64,000 nt of DNA. Origin: Cladocopium goreaui. Lineage: Eukaryota; Sar; Dinophyceae; Suessiales; Symbiodiniaceae. The stretch is taken from assembly GCA_947184155.2 (NCBI GenBank), contig CAMXCT020001624.1, positions 385,001 through 449,000 on the forward strand. The letters are read 5' to 3'. Both the position numbers and the translations under genes were made by a program. Below are positions 47,841 through 60,894 of this stretch, in pieces. The notes under the pieces are model-generated. The model did not search any database. It saw nothing but the letters and a program-made list of their open reading frames with translations, and was not told the origin of the DNA. The stretch's first letter is position 1, and each line of letters opens with the position of its first letter.

Positions 47841-50147
47841 TGATTGTATGACTCGAAATATATATATATTGAAATTGAAACCGTATCAATATGTTAGATA
47901 ATGATAGCTAGCTCTGAACATGTTCGTTTTGGACGCAGTAGTTGTGGACCCACCCTTTTGTTTGTGCTGATGCTTGTAATCAAAAGTATCATCAAAAGTG
48001 GCATCATGTATCTGTATCATCATAATATTGGCCACAACATTACGGTCTTTTCTCAAGCGCCACATTTCGTAATGGGCAACCGGGCTTTCACTTTTCAGGT
48101 GCTTCAGGAGAGGTCCCATGTCATAGCTGCATCCATGTCCCCATTGTACACACAATGTCACAAGTGTAGACAGCAGTGAACGCCTCAAATCGGTTAGTAT
48201 GTGCATATACTTACACAAACATGCATACACACATTGTGACATCGATGTCCGCGGATGCTCTTTTCAGCACTGGGTTGCAGTAAGGTCCTCATCACCTGCA
48301 GGCACAACCAGGGATGGGCAAGGAGTTAGTGGCTGAATTCGATGAACTTGCATAGGGAGACCGTAGACCGCGGAGGAATTTTCTTCGTATCAAGATGTTG
48401 CCAAGTACCAGTGCAACACGTCCTCTCCAGTGCCGGTATGCCAAGCACGGAGACTAGCAACCACATCATGCAATCATGCACGACTAGAGGGCACAAGCAG
48501 CTACAAAGCCACAACGCTGCAAGATGTCAAGCAACACAGGATGGCTCCGCTTGAGAGCTGATGGATGAGTAGCGCAATATGGCAATATCCTAATACTGAC
48601 AGTACCACTGTCCAAAATGTTCAATCTCCCACCGGCCCCACCGGCAACGACAGGCTGTTTGGCTGAAAAGAGAGACAGGTCGACCTTCAAAGACAAGGCC
48701 AAGGGCGGTACATGTGACGCCTACTACAAGTGCATTTGTGTGCCTTGGACCTGGAGTGCCAAGATTGGAAGTGACAGGGAAAATCTTGAAAAGTAAAGGG
48801 TCACAGCATGAGAATACAAGGGATCGCAGGAAATTTCAGGGGATAATGGAGAAATGGATAGAAATGGACCCTCATTTTGCAGTTGACCAGCATCAAGCAA
48901 TGTTTCATTTCGCTGCCCCCTGTGCCATCATGTCTTCAGCGGTTCCCGTAGAGTTTGGGCACGTTGACCTTTTCACATATCGACGCAACGGTATACATAT
49001 CATTATGTAAACCGACGGCCCCATGCCCTTCCTCAGTCCTAGGCTGTGGACCCTTGACAGATATTAAGTTCTGACCTCGAGCCAGTGAAAAAATGAACCC
49101 TCAGGGAGTTTTTCCATCCTGAGTCCTTTGTCCGGAAAAAAGAAGTGCTGATTTCTCACAGGTGCTTGCACTGGCAATACTACAATACTCCTATCAGTTT
49201 GAGTCAGAGATGCCTCGGCTAGTTTCATAGTGTATAACCAAGAACTATGTGGAAGTGTCATGAATTGTGGGCAAAGTTCCCTTTTAATAGGTTTCTATCC
49301 GCAAGAGCACCTATGCTAGGGGGAAGTGTCAAGGGATGTCAAGGGTGTTTCAATAGTCCATTGTTTCATGTACTGAACAACTTGATGTTTACAGAACCAT
49401 CGTGTTGTCGGTGGACGATGTTGCATTCTTATACTGGGACGTGGCATGTGATGTCCTTGTGAGATTCATGGGTCATTCTGCTGCTGTAATGCCTCAAATC
49501 TCCACCTGTTGCAGCGTGGAACCTGCAAAGCAGATAACCACCTGAAGGCTCCAGTTGCATGTCGGCAGCCAGTCAGCAGCCAGTCAGCATTGCTGAAGAA
49601 AGAGATACATGGCGGTAGCATTGTAAACCCAGGGCAGGACAAGCCAATTAGAGAACTGGAGCCTTCGTGCTTTTGGGATCCGAAAGGTGGAGAAGCCATC
49701 CCTTAAGAGAGGTAGGTGGGGCGCGCAGCCGCTGTCGATGGAGAGCAGCTGTCGCCATGATGCGGAAGTATGGTGCCAGAATGCTCGATGTAGGCTGAGA
49801 CGGGGAGAGAGGACTGCGCAAGCGCGGGGCATTCAGGTTGTCCTGGATTGCTTTTCATGAGAACATTGGAGAGTTTGAAATTCTGGAGATAAGATCATTC
49901 TACTGGTCTGATATGCCGTGACTCTCTTTGATTACGGCGGGCATCCAGATGCGTTTCAGACGCCGTGCACATTTGCTGCGTCTAAGTTTCAAACATGTTC
50001 GGAGCTGGGATTGCAATTTTGCCTTTACATATCCTGATCTTATATGATTTGACCCTGGTTGTTTTTGACGTTCCTTGTGACAATGTACCCATCCTGTGTG
50101 GAGTTTGTGTGAGTGGACCTTGCCCAGCCTTGCTTTCACGATCGCAG
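47841..50147. other. no firmly supported gene
   Basis: A weak segment at 49515-49706 (RGTCKADNHLKAPVACRQPV) may be an exon of the gene that follows. The rest shows nothing I can support. Confidence 0.35.
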
Positions 50148-51182
50148 GTAGCATTGAAGATGGCGGCGACCGAGGCTGGGCGGTGTCCAAAGCACCTCCT
50201 GGGCAGACTGCTGGACGACTACCGCTCCCTGGCAACAGAGGCAGGTAAGTTAAGGTAATTAAGTTATTAAGGCACGGCACGTTGATGGCAGTCCCTTTTC
50301 TGAGGATTTTGGGGGTTCAATTGTGTGTGTGTGCTGCATTCCATTTTGAACATGCAGATCCGCAAGCCTTTTGGATCCTTTTGGAGGGATGCTTGAGACA
50401 AAGACCTGAAGACATTCATATCCATTCTTGGATTACTGTAGATTTTCTCAACCACCGCAATGCCAGCTGCAGCTTCACCACAGTCATATCCTGCCCTTGC
50501 GGATGCCAGCACTTTCATGCACTTTAGCCATTTTTTGTCGCTGTTGAGGTTCATCTCCGCCAGAGAACTCCATGCAATGTGTGCTCGGCCTGAAGCCGTT
50601 GACAAGAAACATGTTTCATAAGCGTCCGATGGCAATGGTGGAAAGAGACAGCTAGACATTGACATGGAGGATGAAAGAGGTCGCCCTGAGTAGCTCTGAA
50701 GGTCTAGAAGTCATGCACTTGATCAGATAAGGGCTTCAGGAAGGGAATGGAAGGAATAACGGGTCATGGGATGTCATGGGTCAGTCTCTGTCATCCGTGA
50801 GACGACATTGTGACTCCATTTGTCCGTTTCCTACTTCTGGAACTATGACTAAGTATGACCAAAGCACCAGATTCCCAGGTTATGGTCCTCCGCAGCTGCG
50901 CAAATCACCTGCAGCCATCGCGATGCAGGTGGGACTGTTGGAGATTGTCATCCTCATCATTTCTTCCAGGAAATCACAAATGCAGGGGTACTTGCAAGTC
51001 AATGCAAATTGGTACGTCAAGTCTTATCATTTTGCAGCATTTTGTATCATGTTGATCATGTTGTGTCATCAGCATTTTGTCAGCTGATTCCACGAACATG
51101 GTTGGGCGCAGGCCAGGCGGACGCGGGTGAACGGGACTGGGCAACCAACTGGCCAACCAAGCGGCCATCGGCCATTGAGTAG
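50148..51182 (+). CDS. multi-exon gene segment, unknown protein
   Basis: Four exons join in phase: 50148-50244 (VALKMAATEAGRCPKHLLGR, LLDDYRSLATEAG; donor GCAG|GTAAGT), 50879-50928 (YGPPQLRKSPAAIAMQ; donor CAG|GTGGGA), 50970-51011 (EITNAGVLASQCKL; strong pyrimidine tract TTTCTTCCAG, donor TTG|GTACGT) and 51117-51182 (ADAGERDWATNWPTKRPSAI, TAG). Three consecutive phase-correct joins with near-consensus sites make this one of the better models. Small, helical, function unknown. Confidence 0.52.
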
Positions 51183-54100
51183 AGTGTCAACTGCAAGACA
51201 CTTGGACTCAGACAACAGGGAGGAAGGTTTGTAAAAAAGAGCAGGGTACGCTGGTTGTTAGGAGTGCTAGCCAATGCCCTTTGCGATAGGAATCTCCTAT
51301 CTCATTCGATATGTGTGTGTGTGTGATATCATCCACGGCTGTGTTTGGGGGAAGGTAGGCTGGTTGGATATCATTCCAACATGGAAGACATGGCAATGGA
51401 AATTGGACTTGGCTCCAGCTCCTGCCTTTTTTTTCTTCATTTTGCTTCCATACAGCCAAAGTAGGGTAGTTTTGAAGTTTTGAAGAACACAACTGGAGCA
51501 ACCGGGACGCAATCTGCATCCTATACCTTCCTCTACCATGGCCCGAATCCACCTGAGGCGCTAGCGCTCCCTTGCTCTTGGAGGAGGGAAGCACTATGGT
51601 GCACTGGTATGCCTGGTATGCCTGGTATGCAATGTGCAAAGCTTCGAAGTGCCAACTCACAGACGATACTATTTCAGCTGGTTGTTTTCTCTTCGGCGGT
51701 TGCCTATTATGTTCCACAATTTTGAGGATTTTCATTTCTCAAAGCTTGTTATGTTGGACATCATGCACATGAATACAAATGGGACTTCTGTCAAGCCTTT
51801 GACAATTATATAGATTTATATAGCATCCTGGAGGGCTTTCCCCTTGTGCATGCGAACTCGGGGAGATATACAAACCGTACAAACCTGCACATGATCCTAC
51901 AAGGACTACGCTGCAGCGCAAAGAATTGTCACTAGAAACGAAGGTTACACGTTACCTTTTGTGCTGGCTTGGTTATCCGCCGCGCCTAGCCGCCTAGCCG
52001 ATGAGGGATGCTGAACAGCCAAGTTGCAGTCTAAGCAGTCTAAGCCCTTCATGAAATTTTGATCTCCTGGAGACGGCATGTAGAGGAGACAGATTTCGCT
52101 GGAAACCAATGTTTCAAAAAGCGAAGAAAAACAGAAAGCGAGGGAAGATAAAAAAATCAGAAAAGCAAACAAACAATGCAGAAGAAAGAACGATGCAAAA
52201 GCAAACTAAACAGACTCCAAAATCAAACGCACACAACTAACACAGCCTAGAACCAAGCCAAAAAGCATCCACGAAACAACAGCATTTGACATGCAAAGCA
52301 GAAAACGATGGGACATGACCTCAACTCACAGCACAACCCACAACCTCTTCCGTGTATTCTTTGTGTCTTTGACCCTGCAAACACCCATGATTTCTCTGAA
52401 ATTCTCTGACATATCCAGGTTTGCTGGCCGAATTCCCACGTTGTGAGCTGGCAGGATGCAAGGCTTCAGCGGATGGGATCTCGCCATAGCCAGTTCAGCA
52501 GCAACTTGGCATAACGTGGCTGTAACAATGCAGTGATGTGATGTAACCGTCAACAGATGCGCGCACCATGAGTGAACCATGCCCATTTGTTGATCCATTG
52601 GCTCCAGATTTGCCCATCCATCCATCCATTTATCGATCAAAAGCTTGTGTGAACCTGCCACAAATTTCAGAGTGTGGACGAGCTCGCTGGGGAAGACTCA
52701 TGTTTAGATGTTTGCCGGGGTCTTCGCTACAGTAGTTGCTTAGGTCAGCTTCAACTACAGGAAACTTGCCCTGCATGGTTCATTTTTTGCGGGGCTGGGA
52801 TGTGCAGAGTGAGAAACCCAATACAGGTCGCTTCCAAGCTCTTGAGTCGAAGTACTGGTACAGATGTGATAGATGCGAATTAGACATACATGATTATAAG
52901 TCCAAGTTATAAGTCTATTGGTTCTGAATCAGTAGTGAGGAAATGTTGACACCTTTGGGCTTTTGCGTGCAAGGATTGGAGTCGCCCGCAAACAGCCTTC
53001 GCCATCCAGGACTGTGCCTAACATGGTTGCACAGTACCGTTGAGTTTGCTGGTTGAAACTAATCAGACCATGGAGTTGGGCTACCAGTCATGGCACGTGG
53101 AATAGTCTTGATGAATCGGCGGAGCTCCCCAACAAGATCCAGCAGCAAAGTTCTTTCAGAGAAAGATTGAGTGCTTTCCGCAAGACACCGAGCAGAGCAC
53201 CAGCCTAGTCGCAGAATGTCGCAGAATGTCGCAGAAAGGTCCTGGTCATCCAACCTTGACAAACGGACCCCCTCTCCACTCTCACTATCTCTCACTAGTT
53301 TCAAGCCTGACACCTGTAGCGCCGCATGTTCGATTCAGGACTGGAACAACATTGGGCAGCTGGCAGCTTTGCAGGACCAGATAGCCGGAAGAGAAAACTA
53401 CTTCTGATTGTCAGGCAGAACATGCTCGTTGATAGAATTGTGCTAGGACTGTGTGGAAAAGAGCATGCATTGTTGCTGTTCACCCAGCAGCCGATGATTC
53501 CTGGATATTCCTGGCTACATTTAGAACAGAATTGGGGAAACATGGGGAAACATGTGGTAGTATTATTTGAGAATGAAGTTCAGAGTAATGTGAAACTCTT
53601 GCTTGAAGTTTAGGTTGACCAGAATGATGCAAGCGCCGATGAAGAGTTGAATAGAATGCACCGTTCCATCTTCAAACGAGTTGAGTCTGTGGCCAGCATT
53701 GGAAAAAGTTGCACTTACGGGCCTACCCATATTTCTCAACTTACCTTGTGATGCGGAATTTGATGACAGTTTTCTCCATACCTTCTTGCTGATTCTTGCC
53801 CTCAACCCACCACTGTGGCAGGATCATAGCCGTCCATATACTGCTCCTTGAATTTAAATAGCAATGTGCCGGGGAGGTTGCAGTTGCCGGGCCCCAGATT
53901 TATTCAATGCCCACTGGTGCCCATGTGCAATTTTGGATGTGGAAATGAGCTGAGCGGTCTTGCAGCTCTGATGTGGACCTTCGTGTGCGTGCATTATCAT
54001 GTTTTATCTCTTCCTTCTTGCAAGGCTAACCTCGCTAGCCACCATCCTTTAGCCATCCTCTAGCCATCCCTGACACAACACGCATTGATAAGGCACCACA

Positions 54101-54236
54101 CTACTGCAAGAGTATTGTGCCATGCATAGTTTGGCATGGTGTTATTGCCATGTTATATACCATGTTTTCACCTGTGTGGCTCTCTTATGCAGCCACACCA
54201 AGTGCTATTTGTATGTGATGCTTTTTGATCGCGCAG
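51183..54236. other. no supported gene
   Basis: Contains 9-10-bp microduplications near 51607 and 53213, but no phase-consistent exons. Confidence 0.4.
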
Positions 54237-56403
54237 GCTCAAGACCTTGTGGCCGTGGTGGAGCGGCGCCTGGGAGATGATGCAGGAAGAGGTCAAGGCC
54301 TGAATTCACAGCATTTTGCATTTGAAGTTCGCAGATTTAAAGAAAGACCTTACTGTGAAAGCAATCAGGAGCCGGAATCGCTATCAATCTCTGTACAGCG
54401 TGCTCCACCCGACGCATGGGAGTTTACATGTGCACCTGTGGCCAGGCGAATGGGATATGATTGAGGCGTGGGGGGGGATGGGATTTCTTTGTTCGGCTGC
54501 AGGGAATGGTGTTTCTGTGGTGTTTCTGTGGAATAGCAAACGGGTACCGACCCATTGGCGCGCACAACCAGTTCATGGTACAATATTGCATACCATTTGA
54601 CATTCTGATGTTCTTTTTGGTTTGAGGTTTATCGGTCTATATATGACTTGAGCTCCACTACCTATCTGAGTTTCATACAGTATAGCCCTGCAGCTTGGAA
54701 TGTATAAGATGAGTACGTAATAGTACGTATTCCATGTGTGCACGTGCATTCAGACAAGTCCAATCAGCACAAGCTGCCAGGCGAGGTCGGTGCGGAGCAA
54801 CAGCCGGCCAGGCTCCAGCCACTCGCGGCAACATAGCAACTTGCCACAACTTGCCACAACTTGCCATTGCAGGCGGTTGATGAACAACAAAGGGCATATA
54901 AGGGCATCGTGGATGAAGAACCCCAAAGATCCCCAAAGTAAGGAAGTATGGAAGCCACGTTGGGCGGATAGCATATGCAGAAATGTCGATTTGATTTCTT
55001 CAGGCCAGTTCGTGCCACCGGACTTGTAGAAATGGAAAGAATGTTGGATCACAGTACTTCCCTATTTTTCCTTCGTGATTTCTTCATCTTTGGCCTCCCT
55101 TTGCCCCTTTGCCCCAGTTGCCGTCCATCGCCGTCTGCCGTCCGAGGTCCTGGACCTCCCAGCCGGTCCTCGTCCAAGGGACCTGGCAGTCGAAGGTCTT
55201 CTAAAGGCCCAGGCAGTCGAAGCTCCTCCAAGGGACCTTCGCGGCCCATCAGTGCGATAGGATCGCTTGCTCTCAGCAACTGGTCGAAGTTGGAACAAAC
55301 TTGGAGGACTTAGGGGAATTGAGAGGCCAAGACACGTCCATACACGTCCTATAGCCATCTATAGCCCGCAATTCTCAAAATCCTTGGTGAAGTTGCTTTG
55401 GACGAATCCCCGGTGATTCTGTGCACGGATGTCAAAGAAAGCTGAGTATTAAGATGTGCTTTCCAGCACAAGCGAAGTAAGTAAGCACGGAAACCACACA
55501 TTGAGGTAGCGCACACAGACCCTCCACATCTTCTGGTGCTTTGGCTTTGGTTGACAAAGGGAGGAGCAGGAGCCGTCAGCAGGGAATCGGTGCTTGCTCT
55601 TCCTGTCAATGCAGGTACTAGGATGGACTGAACACCAAGCAGCTTCCTCAACATAGCAGGTATCAGCAGGTAATGTTCTGCATTTGGATAGGCATACGGG
55701 TTGTCCTGATGCGAATTCCAGCCTTCGGCATGTTCCTGTACCCTATCAGCAATGAATCTACTACCGGGTTTGGGCGCTCGGGTTTTTGTTAGCATGACAG
55801 CATATGAAAGCATATGACAGCATGATGTTTCAGATTTCTTGTCTTGGCACGTTCCTCGACGCCAATTCCATGATTTGGGTCATTGGCCGACAAGAGCTGG
55901 ACCAGAGGTGGACCAGTCGACAAGAGGTTTGCTGACATTTGGAAGTTCTCATGAATAGAGCTCCGACAAACTGAAGTTGGCAAGAAACTTGGAAAGACGT
56001 TTTTTTAGTGTACTGCAAATATCTGTCTGCTATATATACACATATATATGATACTATATATATATTATTATATATTATTATATATTATTATATATTATTA
56101 TATATATATTTATATATCCTGACTATCTCTATCTCTCTATCTCTATATCTTCCATATGTCTATTTGTTTGTCTGTCTATCTGTCTATCTATCTACCTATC
56201 CTAATCATTCCTAATCCTAATCCTAGTCCTAATCCTATCCTATCCTATCCATCTAATTAATACATGTTTTTTGTTGTTGTTTTCCGTATGTGACGAATTT
56301 TCGTTTTCGGCCAGGAGGAGCTCCAAGTCGAGCCGACGCTTCTCACGTGCCTCCAGGTCCAGCCGTGCCTCCAGCCATGGGAGTCACACAGATGACGAGG
56401 ACG
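54237..56403 (+). CDS. multi-exon gene with Arg/Ser-rich (RS-like) regions
   Basis: Exons: 54237-54291 (AQDLVAVVERRLGDDAGRG) joins in phase 1 to 54335 on (LKKDLTVKAIRSRNRYQSLY); then 54781 on (ARSVRSNSRPGSSHSRQ); 54873-54937 (AVDEQQRAYKGIVDEEPQRS; donor AAA|GTAAGG) joins in phase 2 to 55004 on (PVRATGLVEMERMLDH), open through 55312 (SRSSSKGPGSRRSSKGPGSR); then 56315-56403 (RSSKSSRRFSRASRSSRASS, ending HTDDEDG; donor GACG|GTGAGA). Repeated RSS/SRS stretches resemble RS domains of splicing or phosphorylation-regulated proteins, but no RRM was seen, so the role is open. Several internal donors are unresolved. Confidence 0.48.
56034..56117. repeat. AT-rich microsatellite (TATTA)n
   Basis: Tandem TA/TATTA tract, followed to about 56256 by TCTA/TATCC-type simple repeats. 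Confidence 0.92.
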
Positions 56404-58617
56404 GTGAGATCCTGGTGACAACTGCGACGATGTTTGGCAGAGTTACACAGTAGCGAATCTGTTGGAAATCTGCCGCAAACCTCACGTTTTTGTTCCGCTT
56501 GCCACTATGACCCCACTATGGCCAGATGATACCAGATGATAGTTGATTTGGTGCTGTGATGATTTCTTTGTCTTTCCGTTACGCTTTGGATGCTTTGGAC
56601 TCCTCCAAGATACTCGTAGGAACAATCTGAAGAGTTTTCTTTGTGGATTTGAGTCCACAATGATATGTCTATTTGCATTTGCAAGGGTTCAGATGGGTTC
56701 AGATGGGTTCAGATGGGTTCAGTTTTCTGAATGGCGTACCAGGATCCTGTGTCGCCCTCCCAGAAGCCGCTAAAAGACCGGAAGTTGTCATCGGGCGCAT
56801 GTCACTCGGATTTACGAGATGTCCGAGGGTCCAGGCCAATTAAGGCCATGACATGGCCATGTATGGATAGGTTATGGACAGGTATGGGTAGGGTTTAGAC
56901 ACATAGATGCAGGATATGAATACAGAATACATCATTAATTACATATATTACATGTCATCATCCATGCATCTACAGCATATTTTTGCATACTCGTATATGC
57001 AGTATATAATGTGTATATATGATTATATATGCACCATATATAGGTATATATTATTATATAATGCACAATACACATTCCTTGTTTGTGACCGGATCCTGCA
57101 GCAAACCACAGTCTCTTCAGCGGGCGGTCAAGGGTTGTTACTGAGGCCTTGGTCTGGGTTTGGCAGCCTTCGAGCATCGCAAATCGAAAATGCTCCTCAG
57201 ATCAGAACTGCCGGAAGAGTTCCTTGGATTATCTGATTATCTTGGATTATCTGATGATTATCTATTATGGTTGGATTCATATGGATTGATAGGATCTGGA
57301 ATGACATTCCCAAACTAAATCAAACTTAAGAGGAATGTGGGCAACCCAACTACAACTGCTGAATACCACTAGGGCATACTAGGGCCATGGTGAGCATTGC
57401 TGCCTTGGCTGTTGTCTGAGGCCCAAGGAAAGGCCCAACACGGCCTCGAGAAGACCATCAGAGGCTTCATCTCGAATGTCTCGAAGGACAACTGAGGCAT
57501 CTCCTGTGTGTTTTTGCAGTACAATTCCTCCACATTCGTTCACGCACGCTGCTGAGCAAAGCAACCATGTCTGTGCCAAGAGGTTGGTCGTCATGGTGTG
57601 GGTTATTTTGCTTGTTTGTTCGTTCTCCTGCTTCCACCCATCTATCCAGAGTGTGATGAAGCACTGTGGAATTGGTGATACATATGCCTACCATTGCCCA
57701 CCTAAACTATTGACCGGATTCACTTTGAAAGGCAACGGCTTATTTCTCTACTCCTGTGGCCCGTTTTAGTTGTTGGCCTTGCCTGGTGGCAGGTGGGGAC
57801 TCCGCGAAGCAAGGTGGAGGAGAAGGCCCCGAAGAAGGGCGAAGCTTCATCTCCAAATTCAAAGGAGACCAAGGGTAGCTTTGGCAAAACTCGGAAAGAA
57901 AACGAATTGGAAGAAATGGGCAAGAATGGGTCTTTGCGGGTCTGTGCGTCTTTGTGGAAATGTGTTTGACGGGTGGGCCTAACACACCTGCACAGCACGA
58001 AACATCCAAACAGCTGCCGCCTAGTGTAGCTTGTAGGGACATCTTCAAGTGCATGTTGAGGGTTCATTGATATGTAGGGTGCCCGCTGAGGCATCTTCCG
58101 GGTTCACATGGAGGCCAAAGCCAAAGAAGCCTTCCAGAAGAGGAACAAAGGCCAGCATGGCCAGCCACGTCGGCCGGATATGGTTGCAATCCAGCGGGCA
58201 GCACTGTTGGCTTGTCTGCCGCGCGTACCTGTGCACATGGTTTGCTCATGTTTGTACATGTTCATGGTGCCGGTGCATTCCGATGTGACTGGAATCACAC
58301 TCCAGACCACAGAATGCAGCAGAAATCCTTGCCCACAGAAGGAACAACTGTCGTCCTTGGTGGTGAAGATCAAGACCCAGTGCAACTCCCTGGCCATCAT
58401 TTGCATGGAAACCCAGCCTGCTATTGTTTATTATTCTATGTTATTTTTATAGATGTTCAATGATATATTCTTGTTCTATGCCTCTTAGGTCCCGGCCCTC
58501 CAAGATACACAACATGGTAGAATGAGGTATAGGGAGGTCACGAGGGTTTTGCCTTGCCATAAAAGCAGCTTTTGTATGTTTGCATGGTAAGTTTCTTCAT
58601 TGCATTATATGCATCTA
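56404..58617 (+). other. weak exons only
   Basis: Candidate segments: about 57434-57492 (QHGLEKTIRGFISNVSKDN, TGA), 57793-57967 (a Lys/Glu-rich frame, PRSKVEEKAPKKGEASSPNS) and 58108-58250 (EAKAKEAFQKRNKGQHGQPR). They may continue the RS-like gene, but each is open in two frames. A 10-bp tandem (GGTTCAGATG) lies at 56685-56722. Confidence 0.3.
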
Positions 58618-58781
58618 TGCCCGACGGCCTGCTAAAGAGGTTGCCTGCTACGGTGCGAGCTTTAGATCTACCAACAGCCTTGGATATGTTCGAGCACTAT
58701 GACAAGGCCGCTATCACTTCCATCACTTCACAGGGAAATGGAACACAGCAATTTTGGTTTGCAAGCGAGAAGGGAGTCTGA
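58618..58781 (+). CDS. putative terminal exon, unknown protein
   Basis: An open frame encodes PDGLLKRLPATVRALDLPTA then LDMFEHYDKAAITSITSQGN and ends GVTGA-type stop at 58781. It has good globular composition but no recognised family. The 5' splice site is uncertain. Confidence 0.35.
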
Positions 58782-59648
58782 TTGGGATTCAACTTTGGGT
58801 AGCGGGTAGCGGTTTTTTCTTATTTATACGATAGAAAAACGCTAGGAACCGTGAAGCAAACGATGAGTCCAAGCTGAATTTTGGTGGGGTTCATGCTCTT
58901 GCCCACGCTGACGATCAAGTGCAACATTGGTTTTTGTACGCCTGTGTGTGGGCCTGCGCCAGAGAATCCGTAAGCTTGGGTGAAGATGTTTTCGAAACTC
59001 GAGGATGTTTGCTGTGTCACATTGTCATGAATTGTCGTCCTACCATTTGTAACAGCTTTGTCCCGCCAGATACGTGCCCATGGGAGCACAGGCGCGCACT
59101 GAATTTGTTGGGGTAACACTCGGGTCACTGTTGGCACTTGGCGAGGTAGATGTCACGAGCAAACGGGTGCTACAGTAGCAGTTTCTTCATTTTGCTTGTT
59201 CTATCTACCTCTACAGTAGGGGTATCCATCATCCCAATCCTAAATGGGGTTCATTAAATCCATTTTATATTCATTAGTATATACTATTATATAATTAACG
59301 TGTTTCTTCTTGCTTTCGGACGATCAACAATTCTAAGGCAAGCTCCTTTTGAGCTTTGCAACATAAGGATGAGCAAACCAACTTGGCACTCCCGCACGTG
59401 TTTTTTGTGCCCTGCCAGGCTTGCTGGATCGCAGGGCTTTTGCGGAGATGCTCTTTGCAATCGCGCAGGGCAAGGTTCAGACTGAAGCATTTTTGCCACG
59501 TACATTTTCATGCTGGGTACATCTGGGTACATGTCAGGTTTGCACTCTGAATGTTCTGCGTTCACAATGCAACCTATGCAGCCATTCCTAGCTTCTGTTT
59601 TGCCAAGTCAAACTTTGCGCACCCCTTGCATGCCCCACTTTTTGGCAG

Positions 59649-59700
59649 GAAGCGATGACAGAACAGTGGAGTAACGCGATATTTGATGCCCTGGAGACTT
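59649..59700 (+). CDS. putative exon
   Basis: A strong acceptor (CCACTTTTTGGCAG|G) precedes EAMTEQWSNAIFDALET, ending ACTT|GTCAGA in phase 1. Downstream sequence to 59877 is open in another frame. Confidence 0.33.
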
Positions 59701-60094
59701 GTCAGAAATCGAATAGAACTCATGTCTCGAGACAAGACTGTTGACAACCTGGCCAGGCCTAGGAGAGTTTTTGCTCCGCCCAAGGACTTCGAACAACGGG
59801 GCTTGCTGGATCGAGATCAAGTTCTAGGACTCTCGGCTACCAATGCGAACGTTGCGACCGGAAATATGCCGTGATCAAACATATGAGACTCCAAAATGAT
59901 GGTCAGCCTTGCATAGCCTTGCCCCTCTTCTGTGCCTTAAGTTTTGCGCGTATAGGCGTAGGGCGTAGGGTAGCAGGACGCCAGCATCCAGAGGCGAACT
60001 ATCAAACTAAGCTCAAGAGATCTCAAGAGTCAGAGTCCAGGACTCATCGTGTGTACATTGTTTGTTTCCACGGTTGCGACGGTTGCCACGCTAG

Positions 60095-60213
60095 GATGGG
60101 AGTTTGCAATGCATAACAACTATCACAGCAATATCCGCCGGAGATTCCACAAAGTTGTGAACGACACACAGGTCCGAGAGCCCCTTGGATTTGCATTGCT
60201 TATGATGTCGGAA
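60095..60213 (+). CDS. putative exon, unknown protein
   Basis: Between GCTAG|GA (phase 1) and a consensus donor GAA|GTATGT, the frame encodes WEFAMHNNYHSNIRRRFHKV then VNDTQVREPLGFALLMMSE. It lies downstream of the 59649 exon, whose phase 1 end matches, so the two may be adjacent exons. Confidence 0.42.
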
Positions 60214-60348
60214 GTATGTCGGATGGCTGCATTTGTTGCGACTCTGGTAAGGGCGGGAAGGGCTTCCCTGGCCAGCTTAAGATGCTCCAGCCAGGAAGAT
60301 ATTCAAGGCACTTTCAAGGCGTTCCCTCAAACTCCTACTTTTGCGTCG

Positions 60349-60412
60349 TGACATGTTGTGACATGTTGTGACATGTTGTGACATGTTGTGACATGTTGTG
60401 ACATGTTGTGAC
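60349..60412. repeat. 10-bp tandem repeat (TGACATGTTG)
   Basis: Just over six perfect copies. Confidence 0.97.
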
Positions 60413-60801
60413 ACTATGATTCATCAAAGGCTCCTCGAAGCACTGGCTGTTGGCAGCGTGCAAAGCTCAGCACTTTTTAGTCAGAAATCCCAGTTCGAAC
60501 GATTCTCCAACCTATTTTGGTCTATGTCCTGGCATGTTTTTTGGGTATTATATCTCAATGATTCTCAATGCACATAATGTACTCGGTGATGCTGGATAAA
60601 ACCAGAATGTACCAGAATACTCTGTGAATATTCAAGACCTAGTGCTGGCCTGGTCCCAAATCATCTCCATCTTGTTGCAACCTATCTTGTTTTTTGACAT
60701 GTTGCCCAACTGCCCAACATGTTGTTTTATCGATTTCCAACATGGCCAGCATCAGCAACTGCGTTTCGCATTGTGTCGCTTTGTTTCGCTTTGTTTCTCA
60801 G

Positions 60802-60894
60802 GGCTTCCGAAAATTGGAGCAGTTGCTGGTCACCAAAGAGGCCGGGCTGTTGCCAAGATTTGCCAAGTCCTGCCACGACTTGGCATCCACTTAG
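60802..60894 (+). CDS. putative terminal exon
   Basis: A very strong acceptor (CTTTGTTTCTCAG|G) precedes GFRKLEQLLVTKEAGLLPRF, AKSCHDLAST and TAG. Function unknown. Confidence 0.42.
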   Translation, partial: GFRKLEQLLVTKEAGLLPRFAKSCHDLAST

